Shown here: piece after piece, positions 8,371-15,439 of the stretch
Layout of the letters: the number at the start of each line of letters is the position of its first letter
Position numbering within the stretch: the stretch's first letter is position 1
Assembly (NCBI GenBank): GCA_030150585.1
Contig: JASLFM010000333.1
Location: 1-18,321, forward strand
Length of the DNA stretch: 18,321 bases
Direction: 5' to 3'
From: Acidovorax sp.
Lineage (GTDB): Bacteria > Pseudomonadota > Gammaproteobacteria > Burkholderiales > Burkholderiaceae_C
Program-made: the position numbers and the translations under genes
The notes under the pieces: model-generated
What the model was told of the DNA's origin: nothing
Database searches by the model: none
Seen by the model: the letters and a program-made list of their open reading frames with translations, nothing else

Positions 8371-9459
8371 CTAGAGCGTGGCGATGGGCGTGACGGGCGA
8401 ACCGATGGCGCCGGGCAGGCGCAGCGGCGGGGCTGTGAGCAGGAAGCGCGTGCGGCCCAGCGCGTGCAGTGCCTCGGCCAGATCGTCGAGGTACCAGAGC
8501 TCGCCCAGCGGCAGGCCGAGCTTGAACAGGCAGTGCTCATGCAGGGGCAGCACGGGGTAGGGCGCGCCGTCCTCGGGCACGCGCCGGGGCGGGTGGCGCT
8601 CCACGGCGTAGTTGTCGGCCACCAGGGCGGCGATGCCGCTGTCGCTGATCCAGCGCAGCAGCCGCTCGTCGCCGCCGTCCAGCGCCGCACAGCTGTGGTG
8701 CAGGCGCTCGGGGTCGGGCTGGCCCTGCATCGACAGCACCAGGCCCGCGAAGCCTGTGCGCAGCAGCAGCATGTCGCCGCGCTCCACGGTGGCGCCGCAG
8801 CGGTCCATGGCCTGCATGAGCTGGTCGTAGCCTATGTCCTGGAACTCCATGCCACAGACCCGCGCGATGTCCACCAGCACACCGCGCCCCTGCATGCCCT
8901 TCACGGCGAGGTTTTCCACGCCCAGGGCGCGCGCCACGCTGGCATCGGCGGGGCGGCCCTCGCAGCACACGGGGCGGTAGGGGCCGGGCGCGCCCTGCGC
9001 GTCGCGCTGCGGCAGGCCATGGTCCACCGGGCCCAGCACGTGCTCGTGGCCCCGGAAGCCGTTGTAATAGACGGTGCGCAGCCGCCCGTCGCCCTCGGGG
9101 TCGAACAGCGAGCCCACGTGGGCCAGCGAGTCCCACTGCGTGGAATACTGCAAGGACAGCAGCACCTGGTCGTCGCTGATGACGTCGGTAGCGCCCGTGT
9201 ACACGTGGCCCAGCGGAAAGTTGAGGTAAGGCCGGTCGCCTGCGCGCGTGGGCGACAAACGCGGGGGATGGCGCCGCGCGTTGAGTGCGTTGCCGCCTGG
9301 CAAATCGAGCGGCAGCGAGAGGCAGAAGCTGCGCCCTTCGATCACCTCCTGCGCGCCCTTGCGCACCTGCTCGGGGCCGATCAGGTTGGCGCGCCCGAGC
9401 TGGTCGTCGGGCCCGAATTCGCCCCAGTTCGAACCTGGCGGGCGTTGTCTCCATCGCAT
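8371..9459 (-). CDS. Cyclase family protein (PF04199-like metal-dependent hydrolase, kynurenine formamidase superfamily)
   Basis: The protein has 362 residues, belonging to the longer group of the cyclase family. The ATG at 9457-9459 is preceded by GGAG (complement of 9467-9470). The N-terminus SNWGEFGPDDQLGRANLI is characteristic of these longer members. The metal-site block reads STQWDSLAH (106-114). Asp110 and His114 of the canonical HxGTHxDxxxH are kept, but the second His is Gln108, a variation I recall from this longer subgroup. The C-terminal LPLHEHCLFKLGLPLGELWYLDDLAE matches the conserved end of the fold. Relatives hydrolyse amides, lactones or isatin. The substrate here is unknown. 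It is the first gene of the minus-strand unit with the binding protein and the PRISE-like reductase, suggesting uptake and opening of a small cyclic or amide compound. Confidence 0.88.
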   Translation of the reverse strand: MRWRQRPPGSNWGEFGPDDQLGRANLIGPEQVRKGAQEVIEGRSFCLSLPLDLPGGNALNARRHPPRLSPTRAGDRPYLNFPLGHVYTGATDVISDDQVLLSLQYSTQWDSLAHVGSLFDPEGDGRLRTVYYNGFRGHEHVLGPVDHGLPQRDAQGAPGPYRPVCCEGRPADASVARALGVENLAVKGMQGRGVLVDIARVCGMEFQDIGYDQLMQAMDRCGATVERGDMLLLRTGFAGLVLSMQGQPDPERLHHSCAALDGGDERLLRWISDSGIAALVADNYAVERHPPRRVPEDGAPYPVLPLHEHCLFKLGLPLGELWYLDDLAEALHALGRTRFLLTAPPLRLPGAIGSPVTPIATL

Positions 9460-9577
9460 GGTGTGTCTCCCCCACCGCTTATGGCCGCGGCAGTTAGAGG
9501 CAATGGTGTTGGCCCGGGGCGTTCCGCGTCAAACCTGGCGGGAAAAGTTTTGCAGAATGAAATTGCAGACCGGGTAA

Positions 9578-9642
9578 ACCCTTCTGCCAGCCGCGGAGTC
9601 TCTGTGAGCGTTGCCCCCGGGGCAAGCGGTTGGCAGAAGGGT
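9578..9642. repeat. 65-bp nested inverted repeat between two minus-strand genes
   Basis: The outer arms are ACCCTTCTGCCAGCCGC (9578-9594) and GCGGTTGGCAGAAGGGT (9626-9642), 17 bp with one non-Watson-Crick position (G9590 with T9631). Inside, TTGCCCC (9611-9617) and GGGGCAA (9619-9625) form a second hairpin directly abutting the right outer arm. It lies 32 bp beyond the stop of the dehydratase gene and about 120 bp before the cyclase start. It could terminate the upstream unit or act in the leader of the downstream one. No U-run follows on the minus strand. Confidence 0.75.
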
Positions 9643-9674
9643 GGGTTTCGCTAGGCAAAACCGGGGCGGGCGCT

Positions 9675-10646
9675 TCAGCGTGGCGCGAGCGCTTGCGCGA
9701 ACATGGCCGCATCCACGTTGCCGCCTGTGAGCGCCAGGCCCACGGTCAGGCCTGCGAGCCGGTCCTTTTCCTGCAGCGCTGCCGCGAGGGCCGCCGCGCC
9801 TGCGCCCTCGGCCGCGTTGTGCGTATCGGTGAAGAGTGCACGCATGGCGGCGGCCACCTCGTCGTCGCTGACCTGCACGACGTGGTCCAGGTGCGGCGCA
9901 AGGATGTCGAGCGCGGCCTGGTCGGCCACGCGGCAGGCCATGCCGTCGGCGAGCTGCGTGGTCACGGGCGCCTCGACCACGCGGCCCGCGGCGATGGAGT
10001 CGGCATAGGTGGTGGCATGGCGGCTCACCACGCCCACGATGCGCACGCCATGGCCCAGTGCCTGCTTGGCTGCGATGGCCGAGCAGGCGCCCGAGCCCTG
10101 GCCGATGGGTACGTAGGCCACGTCCATCTGCGGCACGGCGCGCAGGAACTCCCACCAGTAGGTGGCCACGCCGCGCAGCAGGTCGGCGTGGAAGCTCGGC
10201 ACCATGTGCGCGCCGCGCTCCTGCGCAAGCCGCATGGCGTGCTCGCGCGCCTCCTGGAAGTCGCTGCCGTGCTCGATCAGCGCCACGCCGAGCGCGCGCA
10301 TGGCGGCGTTCTTTTCGACCGAGTTGCCGTGCGGCACGACGATGGTGCAGGCCACGCCATGGCGGCGTGCGGCCCAGCCCATGCTCTGGCCGTGGTTGCC
10401 GCGCGTGGCGCTGATGACTTCGCGCGGCAGGGGGCCGCGCTGTGCGAGCTGGTCGAAGTAGGTCAGCCCGCCCCGGATCTTGAAGGCGCCCACGGGCGTG
10501 TGGTTCTCGTGCTTGAGCCAGCAGTCAGCGCCCAGGCGTTCGCTCAGCAAGCCCCAGCGGTACTGCGGGGTGGGGGGAAAGTCCTGGTAGACGACGCGAG
10601 CGGCGGCCTCGATGTCGGCCAGGGTGGGGAGCAGGTCGGTGGTCAT
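9675..10646 (-). CDS. Threonine/serine dehydratase-like PLP enzyme (fold type II)
   Basis: The protein has 323 residues, beginning MTTDLLPTLADIEAAARVV. The ATG (10644-10646) has GAGGA upstream (complement of 10656-10660). The longer open frame to 11045 runs into the neighbouring gene and is rejected. The PLP Schiff-base lysine is Lys56 in HTPVGAFKIRGG. RGNHGQ (82-87) is the substrate-carboxylate loop and GQGSG (182-186) the phosphate-binding glycine loop. There is no C-terminal ACT regulatory domain, so it is the short, catabolic type rather than biosynthetic IlvA. The family deaminates hydroxyamino acids (threonine, serine, hydroxyaspartate, or hydroxyectoine-derived substrates for EutB) to 2-oxoacids. 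Substrate is not determined. It is the last gene of the amino-acid-related minus-strand run, 52 bp after the preceding PhzF gene. Confidence 0.92.
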   Translation of the reverse strand: MTTDLLPTLADIEAAARVVYQDFPPTPQYRWGLLSERLGADCWLKHENHTPVGAFKIRGGLTYFDQLAQRGPLPREVISATRGNHGQSMGWAARRHGVACTIVVPHGNSVEKNAAMRALGVALIEHGSDFQEAREHAMRLAQERGAHMVPSFHADLLRGVATYWWEFLRAVPQMDVAYVPIGQGSGACSAIAAKQALGHGVRIVGVVSRHATTYADSIAAGRVVEAPVTTQLADGMACRVADQAALDILAPHLDHVVQVSDDEVAAAMRALFTDTHNAAEGAGAAALAAALQEKDRLAGLTVGLALTGGNVDAAMFAQALAPR

Positions 10647-10698
10647 GGGGTGGAGTCCTCGGAGTACAGGGGGGCTACGCGGCGGGGTGCGGCCCGCG

Positions 10699-11568
10699 TC
10701 ACAGCAGGACCTCGCCGTCCACGCAGGTGACCGAGCCGCCGCCGATCCAGATGCGCTCGCCGTCCTGCTGCACGTGCACGCGCCCCGCGCGGGCGAGCGC
10801 CGTGCCCTGGCTTGCCACATAGCGCGAGGGCGCGAGCCCTGCACCGATGAGCCACTGCGCGAGCGCGGCATTGAGGCTGCCCGTGACCGGATCCTCGGCC
10901 AGGCCGTTGTTGCCAGGGAAAAAGGCACGCACCTCGAAGGCGATGCCCTCGGCGTCGCTCGCCCCCACCACGCCGACCTTGCCACGCGGGCCCACCACGC
11001 CCACGTCCAGCCCCGCGAGGAGGGCGCCGTCGGGCCGCAGCGCAAGCACCTGCTCGGCCGAGCGCAGCATCACGCCGCGCCAGTTGGGGCCGTTGTCGCA
11101 CCAGGCGTGGGCGATGATGTCTTCGCGCGCCACGCCCAGGCCGCGCGCGATCAATTGCACGTCGGCCTCGTCGAGCGGCCCGCTCTTGAGCAGCGGCGGC
11201 GCTGCGAAGGCCAGGCGCTCGCCATCCTGCCGCAGCGTGACCAGGCCCACGCCGCATTCCTGCACCACCTGCCCTGGCACGCGCGGCCGGCCGCCCGCTT
11301 CGAGCCAGGCATGGCAACTGCCCAGCGTGGGGTGGCCCGCGAAGGGCAGTTCGCGGCCCGGGCAGAAGATGCGCACGCGGTAGTCGGCCTCGGGCGTGGT
11401 GGGCGGCAGCAGGAAGGTGGCCTCCGACAGGTTGGTCCAGTTCGTGAAGTGCTGCATGTCCTCGGTGGACAGGCCTTCGCCGTCCAGCACCACGGCCAGC
11501 GGGTTGCCGCGGTAGGCGCGGGCGGTGAAGACGTCGACTTGCTTGAAGGGGCGTTTTTTCAGGTTCAT
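10699..11568 (-). CDS. PhzF family isomerase-like protein (copy 1)
   Basis: The protein has 289 residues, the normal PhzF length. The start is the ATG at 11566-11568 (MNLKKRPFKQVDVF). No strong Shine-Dalgarno is visible, and another ATG at 11571-11573 is out of frame and stops at once. PhzF signatures are GNPLAVVLD, NLSEATF with the catalytic acid Glu49, PFAGHPTLG with His79, and DPVTGSLNA near the C-terminus. The fold is two diaminopimelate-epimerase-like halves. PhzF of phenazine synthesis isomerises 2,3-dihydro-3-hydroxyanthranilate, but most homologues have unknown substrates and no other phenazine gene is present. It is a tandem paralogue of the next gene upstream (11672-12535), separated by 103 bp. 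Confidence 0.93.
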   Translation of the reverse strand: MNLKKRPFKQVDVFTARAYRGNPLAVVLDGEGLSTEDMQHFTNWTNLSEATFLLPPTTPEADYRVRIFCPGRELPFAGHPTLGSCHAWLEAGGRPRVPGQVVQECGVGLVTLRQDGERLAFAAPPLLKSGPLDEADVQLIARGLGVAREDIIAHAWCDNGPNWRGVMLRSAEQVLALRPDGALLAGLDVGVVGPRGKVGVVGASDAEGIAFEVRAFFPGNNGLAEDPVTGSLNAALAQWLIGAGLAPSRYVASQGTALARAGRVHVQQDGERIWIGGGSVTCVDGEVLL

Positions 11569-11671
11569 GGCATTTGCTCGGGTGAAAAAAGGGCGAACGA
11601 ATCCCTGGCGCGCCAGGAGCGCGCGGCAGGCGGTGGATGGCGGGAAAGGCGGCCTCAGCCGGTCGGAGTCG

Positions 11672-12535
11672 TCATAGCAGCGCCGTCCCTTCGATGCAGG
11701 TGACGGCGCGGCCGCCGACCCAGACCTGGCCGCCCTCGTCCTGCGCGATGTGCACGCGGCCCGCGCGGCCCAGGCATTCGCCCTGGGCCACGAGGTAGCT
11801 CGTGGGCGCGAGCCCCTCGGCGATGAGCCACTGGGCGATGCTGGCGTTGAGGCTGCCCGTGACGGGGTCCTCGGGGTTGCCCATGGGCGCTGCGAAGGCG
11901 CGCACGACCACGCCGGGCCGTGCGGTATCGGCGGCCAGCGGGCCCACGTGGACCACGCCCACGTCCTGCCCCAGGTCCTTGAGGCGCGCATGGTCGGGCA
12001 CGAGCTCCAGCACGGTCTCTGCGCTGTCGAGCAGCAGCGCGAGCCACACGGGGCCGTTGTCGAGCATCTGCGCGGCGCGGATCTGCTGGGGCCGCACGCC
12101 GAGCGCGCTGGCCACCAGCGGCACGAGCGCGGGGCTCGCGGCCCAGCGCCGCAGCGGCGGCGCCGCGAAGGCCATGCGCTCGCCGCTCAGGCGGATGCGC
12201 ACCAGGCCCAGGGCCGACTCCTGCACGGCCACGCCCTCCACGCGCGGCCGGCGGCCGCTTTGCAGCCAGGCGTGGCAGGTGCCGAGCGTGGGGTGGCCCG
12301 CGAAGGGCAGCTCGCCGCCGGGAGTGAAGATGCGCACGCGGTAGTCGGCGCCGCCCGCGAGGCCCGCCTCGGTGGGCGGCAGCAGGAAGGTGGTTTCCGA
12401 CAGGTTGGCCCAGGCGGCGAAGCGGCGCATGTCGGCGTCCGACAGGCCGTCGGCATCGAGCACCACGGCCAGCGGATTGCCGTCGCCGGGGCGGTCGCTG
12501 AACACGTCGATCTGCTGGAACGGGCGCGGTCGCAT
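11672..12535 (-). CDS. PhzF family isomerase-like protein (copy 2)
   Basis: The protein has 287 residues. The ATG at 12533-12535 has a perfect AAGGAG (complement of 12541-12546). It shares GNPLAVVLD, NLSETTF (Glu47), PFAGHPTLG (His81) and DPVTGSLNAS with copy 1. By eye the two proteins agree at roughly half their positions along the full length, with a four-residue insertion (EAGLAGGADY against TPEADY) in copy 2. Both keep the catalytic Glu and His, so neither looks degenerate. The divergence indicates an old duplication or two separately specialised enzymes rather than a recent copy. It lies 28 bp downstream of the glutathione S-transferase gene. Function is isomerase-like by family, with unknown substrate. 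Confidence 0.93.
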   Translation of the reverse strand: MRPRPFQQIDVFSDRPGDGNPLAVVLDADGLSDADMRRFAAWANLSETTFLLPPTEAGLAGGADYRVRIFTPGGELPFAGHPTLGTCHAWLQSGRRPRVEGVAVQESALGLVRIRLSGERMAFAAPPLRRWAASPALVPLVASALGVRPQQIRAAQMLDNGPVWLALLLDSAETVLELVPDHARLKDLGQDVGVVHVGPLAADTARPGVVVRAFAAPMGNPEDPVTGSLNASIAQWLIAEGLAPTSYLVAQGECLGRAGRVHIAQDEGGQVWVGGRAVTCIEGTALL

Positions 12536-12563
12536 GCGGGCTCCTTGGGACGTTCTGAGAGGG

Positions 12564-13196
12564 TCAGGACAGGGGCAGGTCCAGCACGCCGCGCGCGCCG
12601 GGGCGTGCGAGCAGCGACTGGTACCAGCGCTCCAGGTGCGGCAGCGCGGGCCGCTCCTGCGGCAGGCCCCACCAGCGGTGGATTTCGCAGCCCACGGGAA
12701 TGTCGGCCATGGTGAAGCGCTCGCCCGCGATGAAGGGCTGCTGCGCCAGGTGCGCATCCAGCAGGGCCAGCAGCGGCTCGGTGGCCGCCACCGACTGCGC
12801 GATGAGTGCCGCGTCGCGCTGCGGCGCGGGGGTGCGGATCCATTGCACGAACGCATGGCGACCGGCCGGGTTCAGCGTGGTCTGCTGCCAGTCCATCCAC
12901 TGCTCCGCGACGAAGCGCGCGGGCAGGTCCTCGGGGTAGAGCGTACCGGCCGCCTTGCCTGTGGCATGGCGCGCGCACAGGTAGCGCACGATGGCGTTCG
13001 ACTCCCACAGCACGAAGCCGTCGTCCTCGAGCAGCGGCACGAGCCCGTTGGGGTTGAGTCCGAGGTAGTGCGGCTCGCGCACGATGCCGAACTGCCCGCC
13101 CGCGTCGGTGCGCTGGAAGGTCAGGCCCAGCTCCTGCGCGGCCCACACCACCTTGCGCACGTTGATGGACGACAGGCGCCCCCACAGCCGCAGCAT
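12564..13196 (-). CDS. Glutathione S-transferase
   Basis: The protein has 210 residues, starting MLRLWGRLSSINVRKV at the ATG 13194-13196. GGAG (complement of 13205-13208) lies in the last codons of the aminotransferase gene. The 14-residue upstream extension of the frame lies inside that gene. The N-terminal thioredoxin fold carries Ser9/Ser10, candidate glutathione-activating residues, then LGLNPNGLVPLLED with the cis-Pro loop and the glutathione-binding WESNAIVRYL. The all-helical C-terminal domain has the conserved N-capping FTMADIPVG. It is cytoplasmic. Such enzymes conjugate glutathione to electrophiles or catalyse glutathione-dependent isomerisation or dehalogenation. Between an aminotransferase and two PhzF genes, it may handle a reactive intermediate of the same pathway (inference). 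Confidence 0.94.
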   Translation of the reverse strand: MLRLWGRLSSINVRKVVWAAQELGLTFQRTDAGGQFGIVREPHYLGLNPNGLVPLLEDDGFVLWESNAIVRYLCARHATGKAAGTLYPEDLPARFVAEQWMDWQQTTLNPAGRHAFVQWIRTPAPQRDAALIAQSVAATEPLLALLDAHLAQQPFIAGERFTMADIPVGCEIHRWWGLPQERPALPHLERWYQSLLARPGARGVLDLPLS

Positions 13197-13200
13197 GGCG

Positions 13201-14388
13201 TCAGCTCCGCGCCTTGATGGCGGCCGCCAGCGCGGCAATGCCCGCGTCGATCTGCGCGGCGCTGGCCGTCACGAACGACAGGCGCAGCGTGCGCGCGTCG
13301 GCTTCGTCGGCATAGAAGGCCGCGCCGGGCACGAAGGCCACGTTGCGCTCCACGGCCTCGGGCAGCAGGTCGATGGCGCTCATGCCCTCGGGCAGGCGCA
13401 CCCACAGGAACATGCCGCCGTCGGGGCGGTTCCAGTGCACGGAGAGGCCCGCCATCTCGCGCGTGAGCGCTGCAAGCATGGCGTCGCGCTGCTGCTTGTA
13501 GAGCGCGCGGATGGTGGGTACGTGGCGGTCGAGGAAGCCCTCCTTGATCACCTCGGCCACCATGCGCTGGTTGAAGCCGGGGCTGTGCAGGTCGGCCGCC
13601 TGCTTGGCTTGCAGCAGCTTGGGGAACACGGCCTTGGGTGCCACGATGTAGCCCAGGCGCAGGCCCGGCGCGAGCACCTTGGAGAACGAGCCCAGGTAGA
13701 TGCAGCCTTCGGGGTTGCGCGCGGTGAGCGGCGCGGGCGGCGGCTGGTCGAACCACAGGTCGCCGTAGGGGTTGTCCTCGACCAGGGGCACGCCCAGCTC
13801 GGCGGCCTTGGCCACGAACGCGGCGCGGCGCGCCTCGCTCATGGTGCGGCCCGTGGGGTTCTGGAAGTTGGGCAGCAGGTACATGAAGCGGGCGCGGTCG
13901 GCGCCATTGCCCGATCCACCGGCCTTGGCCGCGAAATCGTCCACGCGCGGGCCCTCGTCGTCGCTCGCCACGCTCACGATCTTCGGCTCCATGGGCGTGA
14001 AGGCCTGCAGCGCGCCGAGGTAGGTGGGCGTCTCGACGAGCACGCGGCTGCCCTCGTCAACCAGCACCTTGGCCACCAGGTCCAGGCCCTGCTGCGAGCC
14101 GGTGGTGATCAGCACCTGGGACGGGTCCACGTCCCAGGGCAGCCAGCGGGCCACGGCCTCGCGCAGCGGCAGGTAGCCCTCGCTCGCCGCGTACTGCAGC
14201 GCCGCGTGGCCGTCCTGCGTGAGCACGGTGTTGGAGGCGCGCACGAAATCCTCGACCGGGAAGGCCTTGGGCGAGGGCAGGCCGCCCGCCAGGCTGATGA
14301 TGCCGGGCTTCTCGGTCACCTTCAGGATCTCGCGGATCACCGAGGGGTTCATCTTGGCGGCACGGGCGGCCAGGGTCCAGTTCGTCAT
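13201..14388 (-). CDS. PLP-dependent class I/II aminotransferase (2-aminoadipate/LysN-like)
   Basis: The protein has 395 residues and starts MTNWTLAARAAKMNPSVIRE at the ATG 14386-14388, with GGAG (complement of 14397-14400). Motifs are AGGLPSP (34-40) near the N-terminus, TTGSQQGLDL, NPTG with Asn177, the Asp205-x-x-Tyr208 pair that contacts the PLP ring, and GSFSKVLAPGLRLGY with the Schiff-base Lys237. The arrangement is that of fold type I enzymes related to LysN, 2-aminoadipate and broad-specificity aromatic/branched-chain aminotransferases, and to the effector domain of MocR regulators. The substrate is not predictable. Four bases separate its stop from the GST start, so the two are certainly cotranscribed. 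Upstream is a 121-bp gap to the EamA gene holding a possible small ORF and a MocR-like half-site. Confidence 0.94.
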   Translation of the reverse strand: MTNWTLAARAAKMNPSVIREILKVTEKPGIISLAGGLPSPKAFPVEDFVRASNTVLTQDGHAALQYAASEGYLPLREAVARWLPWDVDPSQVLITTGSQQGLDLVAKVLVDEGSRVLVETPTYLGALQAFTPMEPKIVSVASDDEGPRVDDFAAKAGGSGNGADRARFMYLLPNFQNPTGRTMSEARRAAFVAKAAELGVPLVEDNPYGDLWFDQPPPAPLTARNPEGCIYLGSFSKVLAPGLRLGYIVAPKAVFPKLLQAKQAADLHSPGFNQRMVAEVIKEGFLDRHVPTIRALYKQQRDAMLAALTREMAGLSVHWNRPDGGMFLWVRLPEGMSAIDLLPEAVERNVAFVPGAAFYADEADARTLRLSFVTASAAQIDAGIAALAAAIKARS

Positions 14389-14513
14389 TCAATCATCTCC
14401 AGGAAGGCGCGCTCCAGTGCGCCGGATCGTTCAAACAATGCCGTTGTGCGGCGGGCTGCGGCCCTGCGGGTGGGGCTGCATGTGCAATGGTATCGGTGTA
14501 GGCGTGGGGTCAT
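14385..14513 (-). CDS. Possible 42-residue leader or coupling ORF
   Basis: An ATG at 14511-14513 overlaps the stop of the EamA gene (ATGA). The frame runs 42 codons to a TGA at 14385-14387 that overlaps the aminotransferase ATG (again ATGA). The product begins MTPRLHRYHCTCSP and ends LFERSGALERAFLEMIE. It contains two Cys, is Arg-rich, and resembles nothing I recognise. About two thirds of codons end in G or C, which looks lower than in the flanking genes and argues against long-standing protein selection. If translated, it would couple all genes from lysE to the aminotransferase by end-to-end ATGA overlaps. It may be coincidence. Confidence 0.3.
   Translation of the reverse strand: MTPRLHRYHCTCSPTRRAAARRTTALFERSGALERAFLEMIE
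14489..14500. promoter_or_regulatory. Possible MocR-type half-site upstream of the aminotransferase
   Basis: GGTATCGGTGTA shares the 8-mer GTATCGGT with the second half-site (16122-16129) in the lysE/mocR intergenic region. It is followed by a degenerate second repeat (TGTA at 14497-14500). It lies about 100 bp before the aminotransferase start, a plausible place for an internal operator. The evidence is sequence similarity only. Confidence 0.3.
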
Positions 14514-15439
14514 GACAGCTTCTTGCCCACGACCACGGTGGCGACCACGGCCGCCGCGAAGCCGAGCGTCACCACGTCGAGCGGTTCGCCCAGCAGCGGT
14601 ATGGCGGCCAGGATCGAGAAAAAGGGCTGCAGCAGCTGCGTCTGGCTCACGCGCAGCGCGCCGCCAAGGGCCAGGCCCCGGTACCAGGCAAAGAAGCCCG
14701 CCCACATGGAGAACACCCCCACGTAGACGAACCCTGCCCAGGCCGAGGCGGACACGGGCTGGATGGGCCACAGCCACAGCGCGGCGGGCAGGGTGAAGGG
14801 CAGCGCCATCAGGCACACCCAGCAGATCACGCGCTCGGCGCCCAGCGCGGGCGTGACCTTCGCTCCCTGGATGTAGCCGACCGAGGCGGCCACCACTGCG
14901 CCCACGAGCAGCAGGTCGGCGGCCTCCAGGCCAAAGCCGTGGCCCTGCTGCCAGCCGCGCAGCAGCGAAAACGCCACCACCAGCGCGCTGCCCAGCACCG
15001 CGCAGATCCAGAAGCCTGCGCGGGCGCGCTGGTGCAGCACCAGGGCCGCCACTGCCGCCGTGACCAGCGGCAGCAAGGCCGTGACCACCGCAGCATGGCT
15101 GGCCGTGACCGTGCGCAGCGCGTAGGCCAGCAGCAGCGGGTAGCCGATGGCATTGCCCAGCACGGCCAGCGCCAGCGGCTTCCATTGGTGGGCCTGGGGG
15201 CGCGGTGAGCGCGTGGCGAGCAGGAAGACCGCCGACAGCAGGCCTGCCAGCGCCGCGCGGCCCACGGTGACGAACCACGGCGAGAGCTGCGGCTGTGCGG
15301 CCGTGCCGGTGGCCAGGCGCGTGGCGGGCAGCGTGATGGCGAAGATCGCCACCCCCAGCACGCCGAGCCACAGGCCCAGGGTTTCGTCGCGCTGAGTGGG
15401 ATGCGCCGTGCCGCGCCGGGCGAGGCTGGGCGCCGTCAT
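14510..15439 (-). CDS. EamA/DMT-family inner-membrane transporter
   Basis: The protein has 309 residues, starting MTAPSLARRGTAHPTQRDETLG at the ATG 15437-15439. The start overlaps the LysE-family stop (ATGA). The length and about ten hydrophobic segments fit two EamA repeats of five helices each: for example LGVLGVAIFAITLPATRL, AVVTALLPLVTAAVAALVL, LLLVGAVVAASVGYIQGA and FAAAVVATVVVGKKLS at the C-terminus. PLLGEP just before the last helix is the usual second-repeat motif. Members export amino acids, metabolites or purines using the proton gradient. MocR regulators are often found next to such transporters. The upstream extension of this frame to 15784 lies in the lysE gene and is rejected. 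Confidence 0.92.
   Translation of the reverse strand: MTAPSLARRGTAHPTQRDETLGLWLGVLGVAIFAITLPATRLATGTAAQPQLSPWFVTVGRAALAGLLSAVFLLATRSPRPQAHQWKPLALAVLGNAIGYPLLLAYALRTVTASHAAVVTALLPLVTAAVAALVLHQRARAGFWICAVLGSALVVAFSLLRGWQQGHGFGLEAADLLLVGAVVAASVGYIQGAKVTPALGAERVICWVCLMALPFTLPAALWLWPIQPVSASAWAGFVYVGVFSMWAGFFAWYRGLALGGALRVSQTQLLQPFFSILAAIPLLGEPLDVVTLGFAAAVVATVVVGKKLS

Noticed and set aside
9504..9532. TTGACG (complement of 9527-9532) as a -35 box for the cyclase operon
   Set aside because: No acceptable -10 sequence lies at 16-18 bp spacing, so I do not call a promoter.
7223..9654. Long + strand frames antisense to the binding protein and cyclase genes
   Set aside because: Both are His/Gly/Ala/Val-rich shadows with no recognisable domain, opposite two well-supported genes.
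11604..11617. Perfect 14-bp palindrome CCTGGCGCGCCAGG between the two PhzF genes, with a T-run further on
   Set aside because: It has no loop, forms at most a five-pair stem, and the T-run (complement of 11585-11590) is about 13 bases away, too far for an intrinsic terminator. Palindromes of this base composition occur by chance in high-GC DNA.
13084..14796. Very long + strand open frame (about 570 codons) antisense to GST, aminotransferase and part of the EamA gene
   Set aside because: Its translation is low-complexity, rich in Arg, Ala, His and Gly with no domain. The opposite strand encodes clear enzymes. It is an open shadow frame caused by high GC.
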